Positions 1 through 5,020 of a DNA stretch of 5,020 nt are shown here, in pieces (positions within the stretch are counted from its first letter, which is position 1; every line of letters begins with the position of its first letter). The stretch lies in NCBI GenBank assembly GCA_001483205.1, contig JPPB01000052.1, positions 1 through 5,020 on the forward strand. Reading direction: 5' to 3'. The stretch is from an alpha proteobacterium 3107 (lineage in GTDB: Bacteria > Pseudomonadota > Alphaproteobacteria > Rhodobacterales > Rhodobacteraceae). The position numbers and the translations under genes were made by a program. The notes below the pieces were generated by a model. That model ran no database searches. It saw only the letters and a program-made list of their open reading frames with translations, and was not told the origin of the DNA.

Positions 1-406
1 GGACAAAGAGGTTGTTCGCCGCTCGGCGGCCTTCTTTGCCCTGCCGGTCCACTCTGCCGAGGGCGCGCGGCTGATCTGGGGCACGGCGGATGCGATCTGG
101 ACCGCGCTCGGCGACCACGCTCGGGATGCGAACTGGTATACCAAGCGCGCCATCCTTTCGGGCGTCTTTGCCTCGACGGTGCTGTATTGGCTGGGCGATG
201 ACAGCGAGGATCAGGCGGAAAGCTGGGCCTTTCTCGACCGCCGGGTGGAGGATGTCATGCGGCTGGGGAAAATCAGGGCCGGGGTGGAAAGAGCGCCGGG
301 GCTGGCGATGTTGATCGGTCGTCTGTCGGCGATTATCCGCGCGCCGCACACAGCGGACATGCAGGACATGCAGGATGCGCCGGGAACCGGGCAGCGGGAT
401 CAGTAG
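1..406 (+). CDS. COQ9 family protein, 3' part (5' end outside window)
   Basis: This is the C-terminal 134 residues of a COQ9-family protein; the reading frame is open from the window edge (first full codon at position 2) to TAG at 404-406. COQ9 proteins have a TetR-like fold, bind lipid or isoprenoid quinone intermediates, and assist ubiquinone biosynthesis by working with the COQ7-type hydroxylase. The family signature is visible in the fragment: NWYTKRAILS at fragment residues 44-53, LYWLGDDSED at 61-70, then AFLDRRVEDVM at 76-86, the terminal amphipathic helical region. The last residues include a short DMQDMQD repeat and are probably a variable tail. The next gene starts 15 bases downstream and encodes a quinone oxidoreductase, which fits a quinone-related operon. 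Family assignment is by recognised motifs; the role in this organism is inferred from the family. Confidence 0.88.
   Translation, partial: DKEVVRRSAAFFALPVHSAEGARLIWGTADAIWTALGDHARDANWYTKRAILSGVFASTVLYWLGDDSEDQAESWAFLDRRVEDVMRLGKIRAGVERAPGLAMLIGRLSAIIRAPHTADMQDMQDAPGTGQRDQ
356..373 (+). repeat. Two tandem copies of a 9-base unit in the COQ9 3' end
   Basis: The unit GACATGCAG occurs twice in a row and is followed by a partial GATGC copy. It keeps the frame and encodes DMQDMQ in the variable C-terminal tail of the COQ9 protein. It is probably a simple slippage duplication without function. Confidence 0.6.
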
Positions 407-421
407 CGGGGAAGGGCCACA

Positions 422-1411
422 ATGACAGTGCCGTCAGAAATGCGGGCGATTGAAATATCGTCGCCCGGCGGGCCGGATGTGCTGAGGGAAGTCAGACGCC
501 CGGTGCCGGTGCCCGGTGCGGGGGAGGTTCTGATCCGCCTTGCCTGGGCGGGGGTGAACAGGCCGGACGCCCTGCAACGGGCGGGGGCCTATGCACCGCC
601 GCCGGGGGCAAGCGATCTGCCCGGTCTTGAGGGCGCGGGGGAGGTTGTTGCCCTGGGCGCGGGGGTATCCGAACCGGCCCTGGGCGAGCAGGTATGTGCG
701 TTGCTGCCGGGGGGTGGTTACGCCGAATACGCAACCACGCCTGCCGCGCATACCCTGCCCGTCCCCAAAGGCATGGATTTGAGGGCGGCGGCCTGTCTGC
801 CCGAGACGTTCTTCACCGTCTGGTCAAATGTCTTCATGCGCGGACGGTTGCGGGCCGGGGAACGGTTTCTGGTTCATGGCGGAACCTCGGGCATCGGCAC
901 CACGGCCATTCAACTGGCGAATGCTCTGGGCGCGCGGGTGTTCGCGACCGCCGGATCGCCGGAGAAATGCGCGGCCTGCCTGTCGCTGGGGGCCGAGCGC
1001 GCGATCAACTATCGCAAAGAGGATTTCGTGCCTGTTCTTCAGGCGGAAGGCGGGGCGGATGTGATCCTCGACATGGTTGGCGGCGACTATATTGCGCGGA
1101 ATGTCCGGGCGCTGGCAGAGGACGGACGGCTGGTGCAGATTGCGTTTCTGTCCGGCCCGAAGGCCGAGTTGAATTTCGCCCGACTGATGATGCGCCGCCT
1201 GACAATCACCGGTTCGACCCTGCGCCCGCAGAGCGATCAGGCAAAGGCCGGGATTGCCGAAGAACTGCGGGGGGCTGTCTGGCCGCTGCTGGCGTCAGGG
1301 CGGGTCGCGCCGGTGATCGATTCGGAGTTCCCCCTTGCGGATGCCGCCCGAGCGCATGAGAGGATGGAAAGCTCTGCCCATATCGGCAAGATCGTTCTGA
1401 ACGTTGGCTGA
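422..1411 (+). CDS. NAD(P)H quinone oxidoreductase, PIG3-type medium-chain reductase
   Basis: This 329-residue protein is a full-length zinc-free member of the medium-chain dehydrogenase/reductase superfamily, quinone oxidoreductase branch (PIG3-like). Such enzymes reduce quinones or reactive enones with NADPH in the cytoplasm. The N-terminal GroES-like domain shows AGVNRPD (43-49) and PGLEGAGEV (67-75). The linker LPETFFTVWSNVF (126-138) is typical of the PIG3 group. The Rossmann domain carries the nucleotide-binding loop GGTSGIGTTAIQLA (153-166), followed by ATAGSPEK (175-182), INYRKEDF (195-202) and DMVGG (217-221). No structural zinc-binding cysteine cluster is present. ATG at 422 is preceded by a GGGGAAGGG purine stretch near 407-415; an in-frame ATG at 440 (MRAIEIS) is where many relatives begin and is a possible alternative start. 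The gene follows COQ9 by 15 bases and is probably co-transcribed. The exact substrate is not determined by the sequence. Confidence 0.93.
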   Translation: MTVPSEMRAIEISSPGGPDVLREVRRPVPVPGAGEVLIRLAWAGVNRPDALQRAGAYAPPPGASDLPGLEGAGEVVALGAGVSEPALGEQVCALLPGGGYAEYATTPAAHTLPVPKGMDLRAAACLPETFFTVWSNVFMRGRLRAGERFLVHGGTSGIGTTAIQLANALGARVFATAGSPEKCAACLSLGAERAINYRKEDFVPVLQAEGGADVILDMVGGDYIARNVRALAEDGRLVQIAFLSGPKAELNFARLMMRRLTITGSTLRPQSDQAKAGIAEELRGAVWPLLASGRVAPVIDSEFPLADAARAHERMESSAHIGKIVLNVG

Positions 1412-1447
1412 GAGCAACGGCCAGTCCAACTATAACTTCCAGATTGC

Positions 1448-1455
1448 AAAAGGAG
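1448..1455 (+). promoter_or_regulatory. Ribosome binding site deciding a TTG start
   Basis: AAAAGGAG lies seven bases before TTG at 1463. It is the only good Shine-Dalgarno sequence near the 5' end of the nuclease gene, and it supports TTG as the start codon, with no suitably placed ATG nearby in the same frame. Confidence 0.7.
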
Positions 1456-1462
1456 AATCAGG

Positions 1463-2575
1463 TTGAGCTTTGCATCAATAGACGCTCTTCAGAAGATTCT
1501 GGCAAACCGGGTATTCCACTATGCAGCGGACCGCAAGAAAGCCGCAGGCCGGGCATTGGGAACATTGGTCGAAATCATCGCCTACCATACTCTTCGTTCA
1601 TGGAAACTCTCTGATAATATTGTGATTGAGCGTAGGGTTTCGGAATTTGCAAATCCCGAAATTATGCACAATGTCGAGTTCTCTCTTCACCCGGTACGAG
1701 CCAGGTATCCGGTAAATATCACACCCATATCTCTGCCAATAACGCCAGCAAAAATACGGCGTCACTTACCACGCCTTGCCGAGTATACATTGAAATCAAC
1801 CCAAGTTCTCAGCAAAGACTTGGTTAAGAAAAATGCTACTGTTCTCGCAGAAGATGAAACAGGCCCCATTGTTGCCAATATCGAAACCTTGGACAAATCA
1901 CAATGCACTCTCGTCATATGTGAGCTTTCTGCTGATCCCTTTGCAATCATTGAGTGCAAGCGCGTAGGTGTCGAAGAGGGGATGAAAAAAGGCCCGCAAA
2001 CAATCGAAAAAGCAAAACAAGGCTCTTATGTGGCGCGCTCGGTTTCGTCTCTGCAAAAGGTGAGGTTGAGGAGCGGGGAGTTTCAGGGCGTTATCGAGCA
2101 GTCCGATGGGCAGTTTCGTTATGGGCCTTACCAAGAGCTTCAAAGAGAAGTAATCGATAAATCGTCTGTTGCCGAGTTTCCTGGATTCATGCTCACAATC
2201 GGGATCGTTAGCAATCATGGGAACTGGTTTACTTCTGAAAACCAGAATAAGGAGCTTCGCGTTCTGGCTCAATCCTATGACTGGTTGCTGTTCCTCACTG
2301 ACCACGGGTTGGCAAAATTCATTGATGACCTGCTCTTAAACCCTTCTGATGAACTGAAACCAGCGAGTGATGCCTTTCTGCAAAGCTATTCTGGCCGGAA
2401 AGGAAAGAACAAATTTACAAAAGTCCGGGTGGATGCAGATGCAGATGAAACGCTGCAAGCGTATTTCCTACAGCACAGATCGGAAATTGAGAGCTGGTTC
2501 AATGTCATATCTCCAACAGAAGGGACACTTGGCTCTTTGCGATCTGACTTATACATTCTTGCCAACCGTAATTAA
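1463..2575 (+). CDS. Putative type II restriction endonuclease, PD-(D/E)XK type
   Basis: I do not recognise a named enzyme, but the 370-residue protein has the look of a type II restriction endonuclease. A beta-hairpin at about residues 149-168 (TLVICEL, turn SADP, FAIIECKR) ends in E164-C-K166, matching the (D/E)XK half of the PD-(D/E)XK active site. The partner acidic residue could be E154 or D158. An early helix, GRALGTLVEIIA (29-40), carries E37 in the place where many family members have a helper glutamate. A basic, polar helix follows the ECK motif (GMKKGPQTIEKAKQG, 173-187), then SYVARSVSSLQKVR. No membrane segment, helicase motif or phosphodiesterase motif is seen. The start is TTG, supported by AAAAGGAG. 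An adenine methylase begins 18 bases after the stop, which strongly supports the restriction role: the nuclease would cut unmodified foreign DNA. The recognition site is unknown. An alternative is a nuclease of another defence type; the neighbour makes that less likely. Confidence 0.75.
   Translation: MSFASIDALQKILANRVFHYAADRKKAAGRALGTLVEIIAYHTLRSWKLSDNIVIERRVSEFANPEIMHNVEFSLHPVRARYPVNITPISLPITPAKIRRHLPRLAEYTLKSTQVLSKDLVKKNATVLAEDETGPIVANIETLDKSQCTLVICELSADPFAIIECKRVGVEEGMKKGPQTIEKAKQGSYVARSVSSLQKVRLRSGEFQGVIEQSDGQFRYGPYQELQREVIDKSSVAEFPGFMLTIGIVSNHGNWFTSENQNKELRVLAQSYDWLLFLTDHGLAKFIDDLLLNPSDELKPASDAFLQSYSGRKGKNKFTKVRVDADADETLQAYFLQHRSEIESWFNVISPTEGTLGSLRSDLYILANRN
2432..2449 (+). repeat. Short 6-base tandem repeat in the nuclease gene
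   Basis: GATGCA is present twice, followed by GATGAA, encoding DADADE at residues 324-329 of the nuclease. It lies in an acidic, probably surface-exposed linker between the basic stretch GRKGKNKFTK and the C-terminal helices. In-frame and probably functionally neutral. Confidence 0.5.
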
Positions 2576-2580
2576 CCATC

Positions 2581-2588
2581 AAGGGTGA
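2581..2588 (+). promoter_or_regulatory. Ribosome binding site deciding the methylase start
   Basis: AAGGGTGA resembles the AAGGAGGTGA anti-16S complement and ends five bases before ATG at 2594. The GTG at 2585 lies inside this element, so it would have essentially no spacing from the purine run. This favours ATG 2594 over GTG 2585 as the translation start. Confidence 0.5.
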
Positions 2589-2593
2589 CAAGA

Positions 2594-3196
2594 ATGACCG
2601 CCGGTCGGAACAACGCCGAATCAGTTAGCCAGCACTGGTGTACTCCGCCAAAGTATGTGGAGGCAATACGGGAGTTCTTTGGTGGCGAAATAGCATTGGA
2701 TCCCTGCTCGAACGAGCACTCAATCGTAAATGCTGTTGTTGAGTATCGCTTGCCTCACTCAAACGGGTTGGCAAAACTATGGGATGCACCAACCGTGTTT
2801 GTAAATCCCCCTTACGGAAGAGACAGACAACGAGGGACCGGGATTCGGGATTGGCTTAGAAAATGCAGCGAGACGCACTCGCGATATGGTAGCGAAGTGC
2901 TCGCCCTTGTCCCCGTGGCAACGAATACTCGGCATTGGAAAGATTTCGTGTTTGGCGCTGCCGACTCCATTACCTTCCTTTACGATACACGGCTTCGATT
3001 CCTCGAGAACGGAAAAGACGCAGGAAAAGGCGCTCCGATGTCATGTGCGATGGTTTACTGGGGATCACACTACGAACGGTTTGAGAGGGTGTTTATCCGT
3101 TTCGGGGCAGTGGTGGATATTCGACATTTGCAGGGCAAGCTGATTGGTCCCGCAAGTGCGCTTCCACCTGTTCCCAAACTCTTTCAACCCGTCTGA
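2594..3196 (+). CDS. Adenine-N6 DNA methyltransferase, phage Dam-like family
   Basis: The 200-residue product matches the phage-type DNA N-6-adenine methyltransferase family (PF05869 type). These enzymes transfer a methyl group from S-adenosylmethionine to adenine in a short DNA site. Visible motifs, numbered from ATG 2594: W15-x-T17-P18-P19 near the N-terminus, ALDPCSN (34-40) as the cofactor-side motif, the catalytic NPPY (71-74) followed by GR, LVPVATNTRHW (105-115), and RLRF (133-136) before a GAPMSCAMVYWG strand. Length is close to the family norm (usually under about 200 residues), so it appears intact, with no large separate target-recognition domain. An upstream in-frame GTG at 2585 would add three residues. 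It lies 18 bases behind the nuclease gene and has the same low GC; the two probably form one operon, the methylase protecting host DNA at the site the nuclease cuts. The specificity cannot be read from the sequence. Confidence 0.86.
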   Translation: MTAGRNNAESVSQHWCTPPKYVEAIREFFGGEIALDPCSNEHSIVNAVVEYRLPHSNGLAKLWDAPTVFVNPPYGRDRQRGTGIRDWLRKCSETHSRYGSEVLALVPVATNTRHWKDFVFGAADSITFLYDTRLRFLENGKDAGKGAPMSCAMVYWGSHYERFERVFIRFGAVVDIRHLQGKLIGPASALPPVPKLFQPV

Positions 3197-3320
3197 ATTG
3201 CCCGCTATCCGCCCCCGTGACGGCCTGTTTGCGACATACCCTTCGCTTCCGGCATTGCGCGCCGGGTGATTCGCGGCTTCACTTCCCCCGGCACGGCGCA
3301 GTTTCGCAAAAGGACCGGAC
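3197..3320. other. Intergenic stretch between the methylase and the HD-domain gene
   Basis: This 124-base stretch returns to the high GC of the flanking genes and holds no open frame of note. It contains one short inverted repeat, CCGGC at 3249-3253 and GCCGG at 3261-3265 with a seven-base loop, without a following T tract. It is the natural place for the promoter of the HD-domain/desaturase pair, but I see no convincing -35/-10 pair. AAAAGGA at 3308-3314 is the Shine-Dalgarno sequence for the ATG at 3321. Confidence 0.5.
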
Positions 3321-3947
3321 ATGGAAAAAGTCAGCTTTACCCGGATGAAGGACGGCACAAAGGAAGACTATGAATTCCTGACAGCCCACGAGATTGATCA
3401 CACAAGGCACACCGCCGACCGCCTGCTGAAAGCGCTGGTGGAACTGGACCAGAGCCTCTCAGGCTATCAGGTCACCCGGCTGGGCCATTCGCTTCAGGCC
3501 GCCACCCGTGCCTGGCGGGACGGCGCGGACATCGACTGGGTGACCGGCGCGCTTTTGCACGACATCGGCGACATATACGCGCCCTATAATCACGATGAAT
3601 ACGCCGCCACGATCCTGAAACCCTTTGTCCGCGAACAGGTCACATGGTGCGTCCGCACCCATGGCGATTTCCAGATGCTCTATTACGGGCATCATCTGGA
3701 CGGCTTTGATGAGCACAAACGCGAACGTCATCGCGGTCACCCCTATTTCGATGACTGCGCCGCGTTCTGCGAGCGCTGGGATCAGGCGAGCTTTGACCCG
3801 GATTATGATGATCTGCCGCTGGTGGTCTTTGCCCCCATGGTGCGCGAGGTCTTTGCCCGCACACCCTATGACCCGGCGGTGATTCGCGCGGGCGAGCGGG
3901 TGGCGCTCTGCGATGCAGAGACGGCGCGCGCCCGGCTGACCGGCTGA
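3321..3947 (+). CDS. HD-domain metalloprotein, COG4341/PhnZ-like (predicted phosphohydrolase or diiron oxygenase)
   Basis: This 208-residue soluble protein belongs to the COG4341 'predicted HD phosphohydrolase' group, whose fold is shared with the mixed-valent diiron oxygenases PhnZ and TmpB and with myo-inositol oxygenase. The expected metal ligands appear in order: H56 (LGHSLQAA), H80-D81 (ALLHDIGD), H91 (YNHDEYAA), H114 (VRTHGDFQ) and probably D154 (ERWDQASFD). Spacing matches PhnZ as I remember it (HSLQ, HDLGH, NHDAVGA, GHVSAKRY). However, the residue after HDIG is D84, not His, and the position of the PhnZ substrate-binding lysine is Q118, so phosphonate cleavage as in PhnZ should not be assumed. 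ATG at 3321 has AAAAGGA seven bases upstream. It is followed after 39 bases by a desaturase-like gene in the same direction, so the two probably share a transcript. Whether it is a hydrolase or an oxygenase is open. Confidence 0.85.
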   Translation: MEKVSFTRMKDGTKEDYEFLTAHEIDHTRHTADRLLKALVELDQSLSGYQVTRLGHSLQAATRAWRDGADIDWVTGALLHDIGDIYAPYNHDEYAATILKPFVREQVTWCVRTHGDFQMLYYGHHLDGFDEHKRERHRGHPYFDDCAAFCERWDQASFDPDYDDLPLVVFAPMVREVFARTPYDPAVIRAGERVALCDAETARARLTG

Positions 3948-3962
3948 CCCGCTGCGGCGGGT
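3947..3962. repeat. Perfect 6-base inverted repeat between two genes
   Basis: ACCCGC and GCGGGT flank a four-base TGCG loop, starting at the last base of the HD-domain stop codon. The stem would be stable in RNA but has no T tract after it, so it is not a standard intrinsic terminator. It could limit mRNA decay or read-through between the HD-domain and desaturase-like genes, or simply reflect high GC. Confidence 0.35.
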
Positions 3963-3986
3963 ATAGGGAAGGGGAAGGAAAGGCGC

Positions 3987-4997
3987 ATGGGCGCAAACTT
4001 ACCACCCTCGGGGCCGGAGCGCCGCAAGACATGGCACTACACCCCCGAACTGCCCCTGCGGTTGGCACCATACTGGGATTGGCCGGTTCGCCCGCTTCTG
4101 ATCCTCAAATACCTTTTGCGGAGCTGGAATCCGGTGGCGCAGCGGTTCCTGTTTCTGGCCTTCGCCTTTGTCACCTGGGCCTGGTTCACACCGGGGCTTG
4201 AGCGTGTCAGTGCGCCGGGCATCGGCTGGATTTTTGAAATCTGGCTGCGCAATTTCATCATCCTGACGGTCGTTGCGGGCGGTTTACATCTGGTGCTGTG
4301 GCGCTATCGGCTACAGGATGACGACTACCGCTATGACATGCGCCCGATGGCCAGAGGCGCACGGATATTCACCTTCAGCGATCAGGTCCGGGATAACATG
4401 TTCTGGACACTCGGCCCGGCGCTGACCTTCTGGACCTTCTGGGAGTGCCTGATCTGGTGGACCTATGCCAATGGCTGGGCCAAGATGATCACCTTTGGTG
4501 ACCATCCGGTCTGGTTTATGGTGCTGATCGTGCTGATCCCGATCTGGGCCGGGTTTCATTTCTACTGGTTTCACCGGCTGCTGCATGTGGGCGGGCTCTA
4601 TACCCAGGTCCATTCCTGGCATCACAGGAACATCAACACCGGCCCGTGGTCGGGGCTGGCGATGCACCCGGTGGAAAGTTTCTTTCTGATGTTTGACACC
4701 ATGATCTTCTTTCTGCTGCCCGCGCATCCCGTCCATGTGATCTTTCTGCTGTTTCACCACGGGATCGGCGCGCCGGTCTCTCATGCCGGGTTCGAGAACC
4801 TGAAACTGGGCCGGAGCGCGCGCCTGGGGCTGGGGGATTTTTTTCACCAACTGCATCACAGGTTTTTTGACTGCAATTACGGGACGTGGGAGACGCCATG
4901 GGACAGGTGGTTCAACACCTTCCATGACGGCACCCCGGAGGCGGATGAGGCGATGAAGGCGCGGCGGCGGGCGATCTGGTCGCAGGAAAGGGGGTGA
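3987..4997 (+). CDS. Sterol desaturase/fatty acid hydroxylase family membrane protein
   Basis: The 336-residue protein belongs to the membrane-bound non-haem diiron family that hydroxylates or desaturates lipids, sterols or alkyl chains (COG3000, FA_hydroxylase). The histidine clusters that bind the two irons are all present: H191 and H196-RLL-H200, H209-SW-HH213, H227, H266, and H287-QL-HH291 followed by FFDCNYG, a common feature of the family C-terminus. Hydrophobic segments lie at about residues 51-68, 88-105, 138-160, 173-190 and 230-258, so it is an inner-membrane protein with the iron site on the cytoplasmic face by family analogy. ATG at 3987 follows the purine run GGGGAAGGAAAGG. The length is in the normal range and both ends look intact; TGA lies 23 bases before the window end. 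It probably forms an operon with the HD-domain gene upstream. The substrate cannot be deduced from the sequence. Confidence 0.92.
   Translation: MGANLPPSGPERRKTWHYTPELPLRLAPYWDWPVRPLLILKYLLRSWNPVAQRFLFLAFAFVTWAWFTPGLERVSAPGIGWIFEIWLRNFIILTVVAGGLHLVLWRYRLQDDDYRYDMRPMARGARIFTFSDQVRDNMFWTLGPALTFWTFWECLIWWTYANGWAKMITFGDHPVWFMVLIVLIPIWAGFHFYWFHRLLHVGGLYTQVHSWHHRNINTGPWSGLAMHPVESFFLMFDTMIFFLLPAHPVHVIFLLFHHGIGAPVSHAGFENLKLGRSARLGLGDFFHQLHHRFFDCNYGTWETPWDRWFNTFHDGTPEADEAMKARRRAIWSQERG
4424..4441 (+). repeat. Two tandem copies of a 9-base unit in the desaturase-like gene
   Basis: GACCTTCTG occurs twice in tandem and encodes the TFWTFW stretch (residues 147-152) of a membrane segment. It keeps the frame and probably arose by a small duplication; no function is implied. 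Confidence 0.5.
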
Positions 4998-5020
4998 GCG
5001 CGCACCGGCGGGGGCGGGGG

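Larger units (their letters stand above)
1412..3196. other. Low-GC block carrying a restriction-modification gene pair; likely acquired DNA
   Basis: Base composition changes sharply just after the quinone oxidoreductase stop codon and changes back just after the methylase stop codon. A hand count gives about 45% GC for 1861-1920, against about 77% for 541-600 and 57% for 4441-4500. Codon use also differs: A/T-ending codons are common inside the block and rare in the flanking genes. The block holds exactly two genes, a putative nuclease and an adenine methylase. No integrase, transposase, tRNA or convincing flanking repeat is seen. Horizontal acquisition is inferred from composition and gene content; the exact ends are approximate. 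Confidence 0.7.

Noticed and set aside
90..314. Alternative plus-strand frame over the COQ9 fragment.
   Set aside because: The COQ9 frame shows the family motifs throughout; this frame gives an Arg/Trp/Gly-rich product typical of a shadow frame.
1431..1436. TATAAC as a -10 promoter element for the nuclease gene.
   Set aside because: The nearest -35-like TTGGCT (1404-1409) would leave a 21-base spacer, too long for a standard promoter; kept only as a hint in the findings.
1898..2305. Minus-strand open frame of 135 codons inside the nuclease gene, considered as a possible antisense or antitoxin-like gene.
   Set aside because: No ribosome binding site or recognisable motif was seen, and the plus-strand protein over the same bases has coherent nuclease-like secondary structure.
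1417..3222. ACGGCC at 1417-1422 and again at 3217-3222, one copy near each edge of the low-GC block, as a possible target-site duplication.
   Set aside because: Six bases of a GC-rich word are expected by chance in such DNA, and the flanking bases do not extend the match.
3249..3265. CCGGC/GCCGG inverted repeat after the methylase as a terminator.
   Set aside because: The stem is only five base pairs with a seven-base loop, and no T tract follows.
4311..4925. Long open frame of 204 codons on the minus strand within the desaturase-like gene.
   Set aside because: It is antisense to a well-supported family member, its product is a low-complexity Pro/Gln/His/Arg-rich chain, and high GC explains the lack of stops.

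Overview
The window looks like chromosomal DNA of an alphaproteobacterium, most likely of the Rhodobacteraceae/Paracoccaceae type. The reasons are the GC-rich flanks, the presence of a COQ9-family ubiquinone protein next to a PIG3-type quinone oxidoreductase, and the protein sequences of the HD-domain and sterol-desaturase-like genes. The genus cannot be fixed from this piece alone.

All six genes I can support are on the + strand. From left to right they are: the 3' end of a COQ9-family gene (to 406); a zinc-free NAD(P)H quinone oxidoreductase of the PIG3 type (422-1411); a two-gene block of clearly lower GC (about 1412-3196); an HD-domain metalloprotein of the COG4341/PhnZ-like type (3321-3947); and a membrane-bound sterol desaturase/fatty acid hydroxylase family protein (3987-4997). 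No RNA gene, CRISPR array, transposase or integrase is visible. The only gene-free stretches are short (15, 51, 18, 124, 39 and 23 bases).

The most interesting part is the low-GC block. Its first gene encodes a 370-residue protein with a PD-(D/E)XK-type nuclease core (an ECK motif after a beta-hairpin, and an N-terminal helix with a conserved-looking Glu). Its second gene encodes a 200-residue adenine-N6 DNA methyltransferase of the phage Dam-like family (DPC and NPPY motifs). Together they read as a compact type II restriction-modification system with the nuclease gene first and no visible controller or specificity gene. It appears to have been acquired horizontally and placed between the quinone gene and the HD-domain gene. 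The nuclease starts at TTG and the methylase at a better-placed ATG, which could favour methylase over nuclease synthesis.

The COQ9 and quinone oxidoreductase genes are tightly spaced and probably co-transcribed. The HD-domain and desaturase-like genes also form a likely two-gene unit; both families use non-haem iron, so they may act on a shared but unknown small molecule or lipid.
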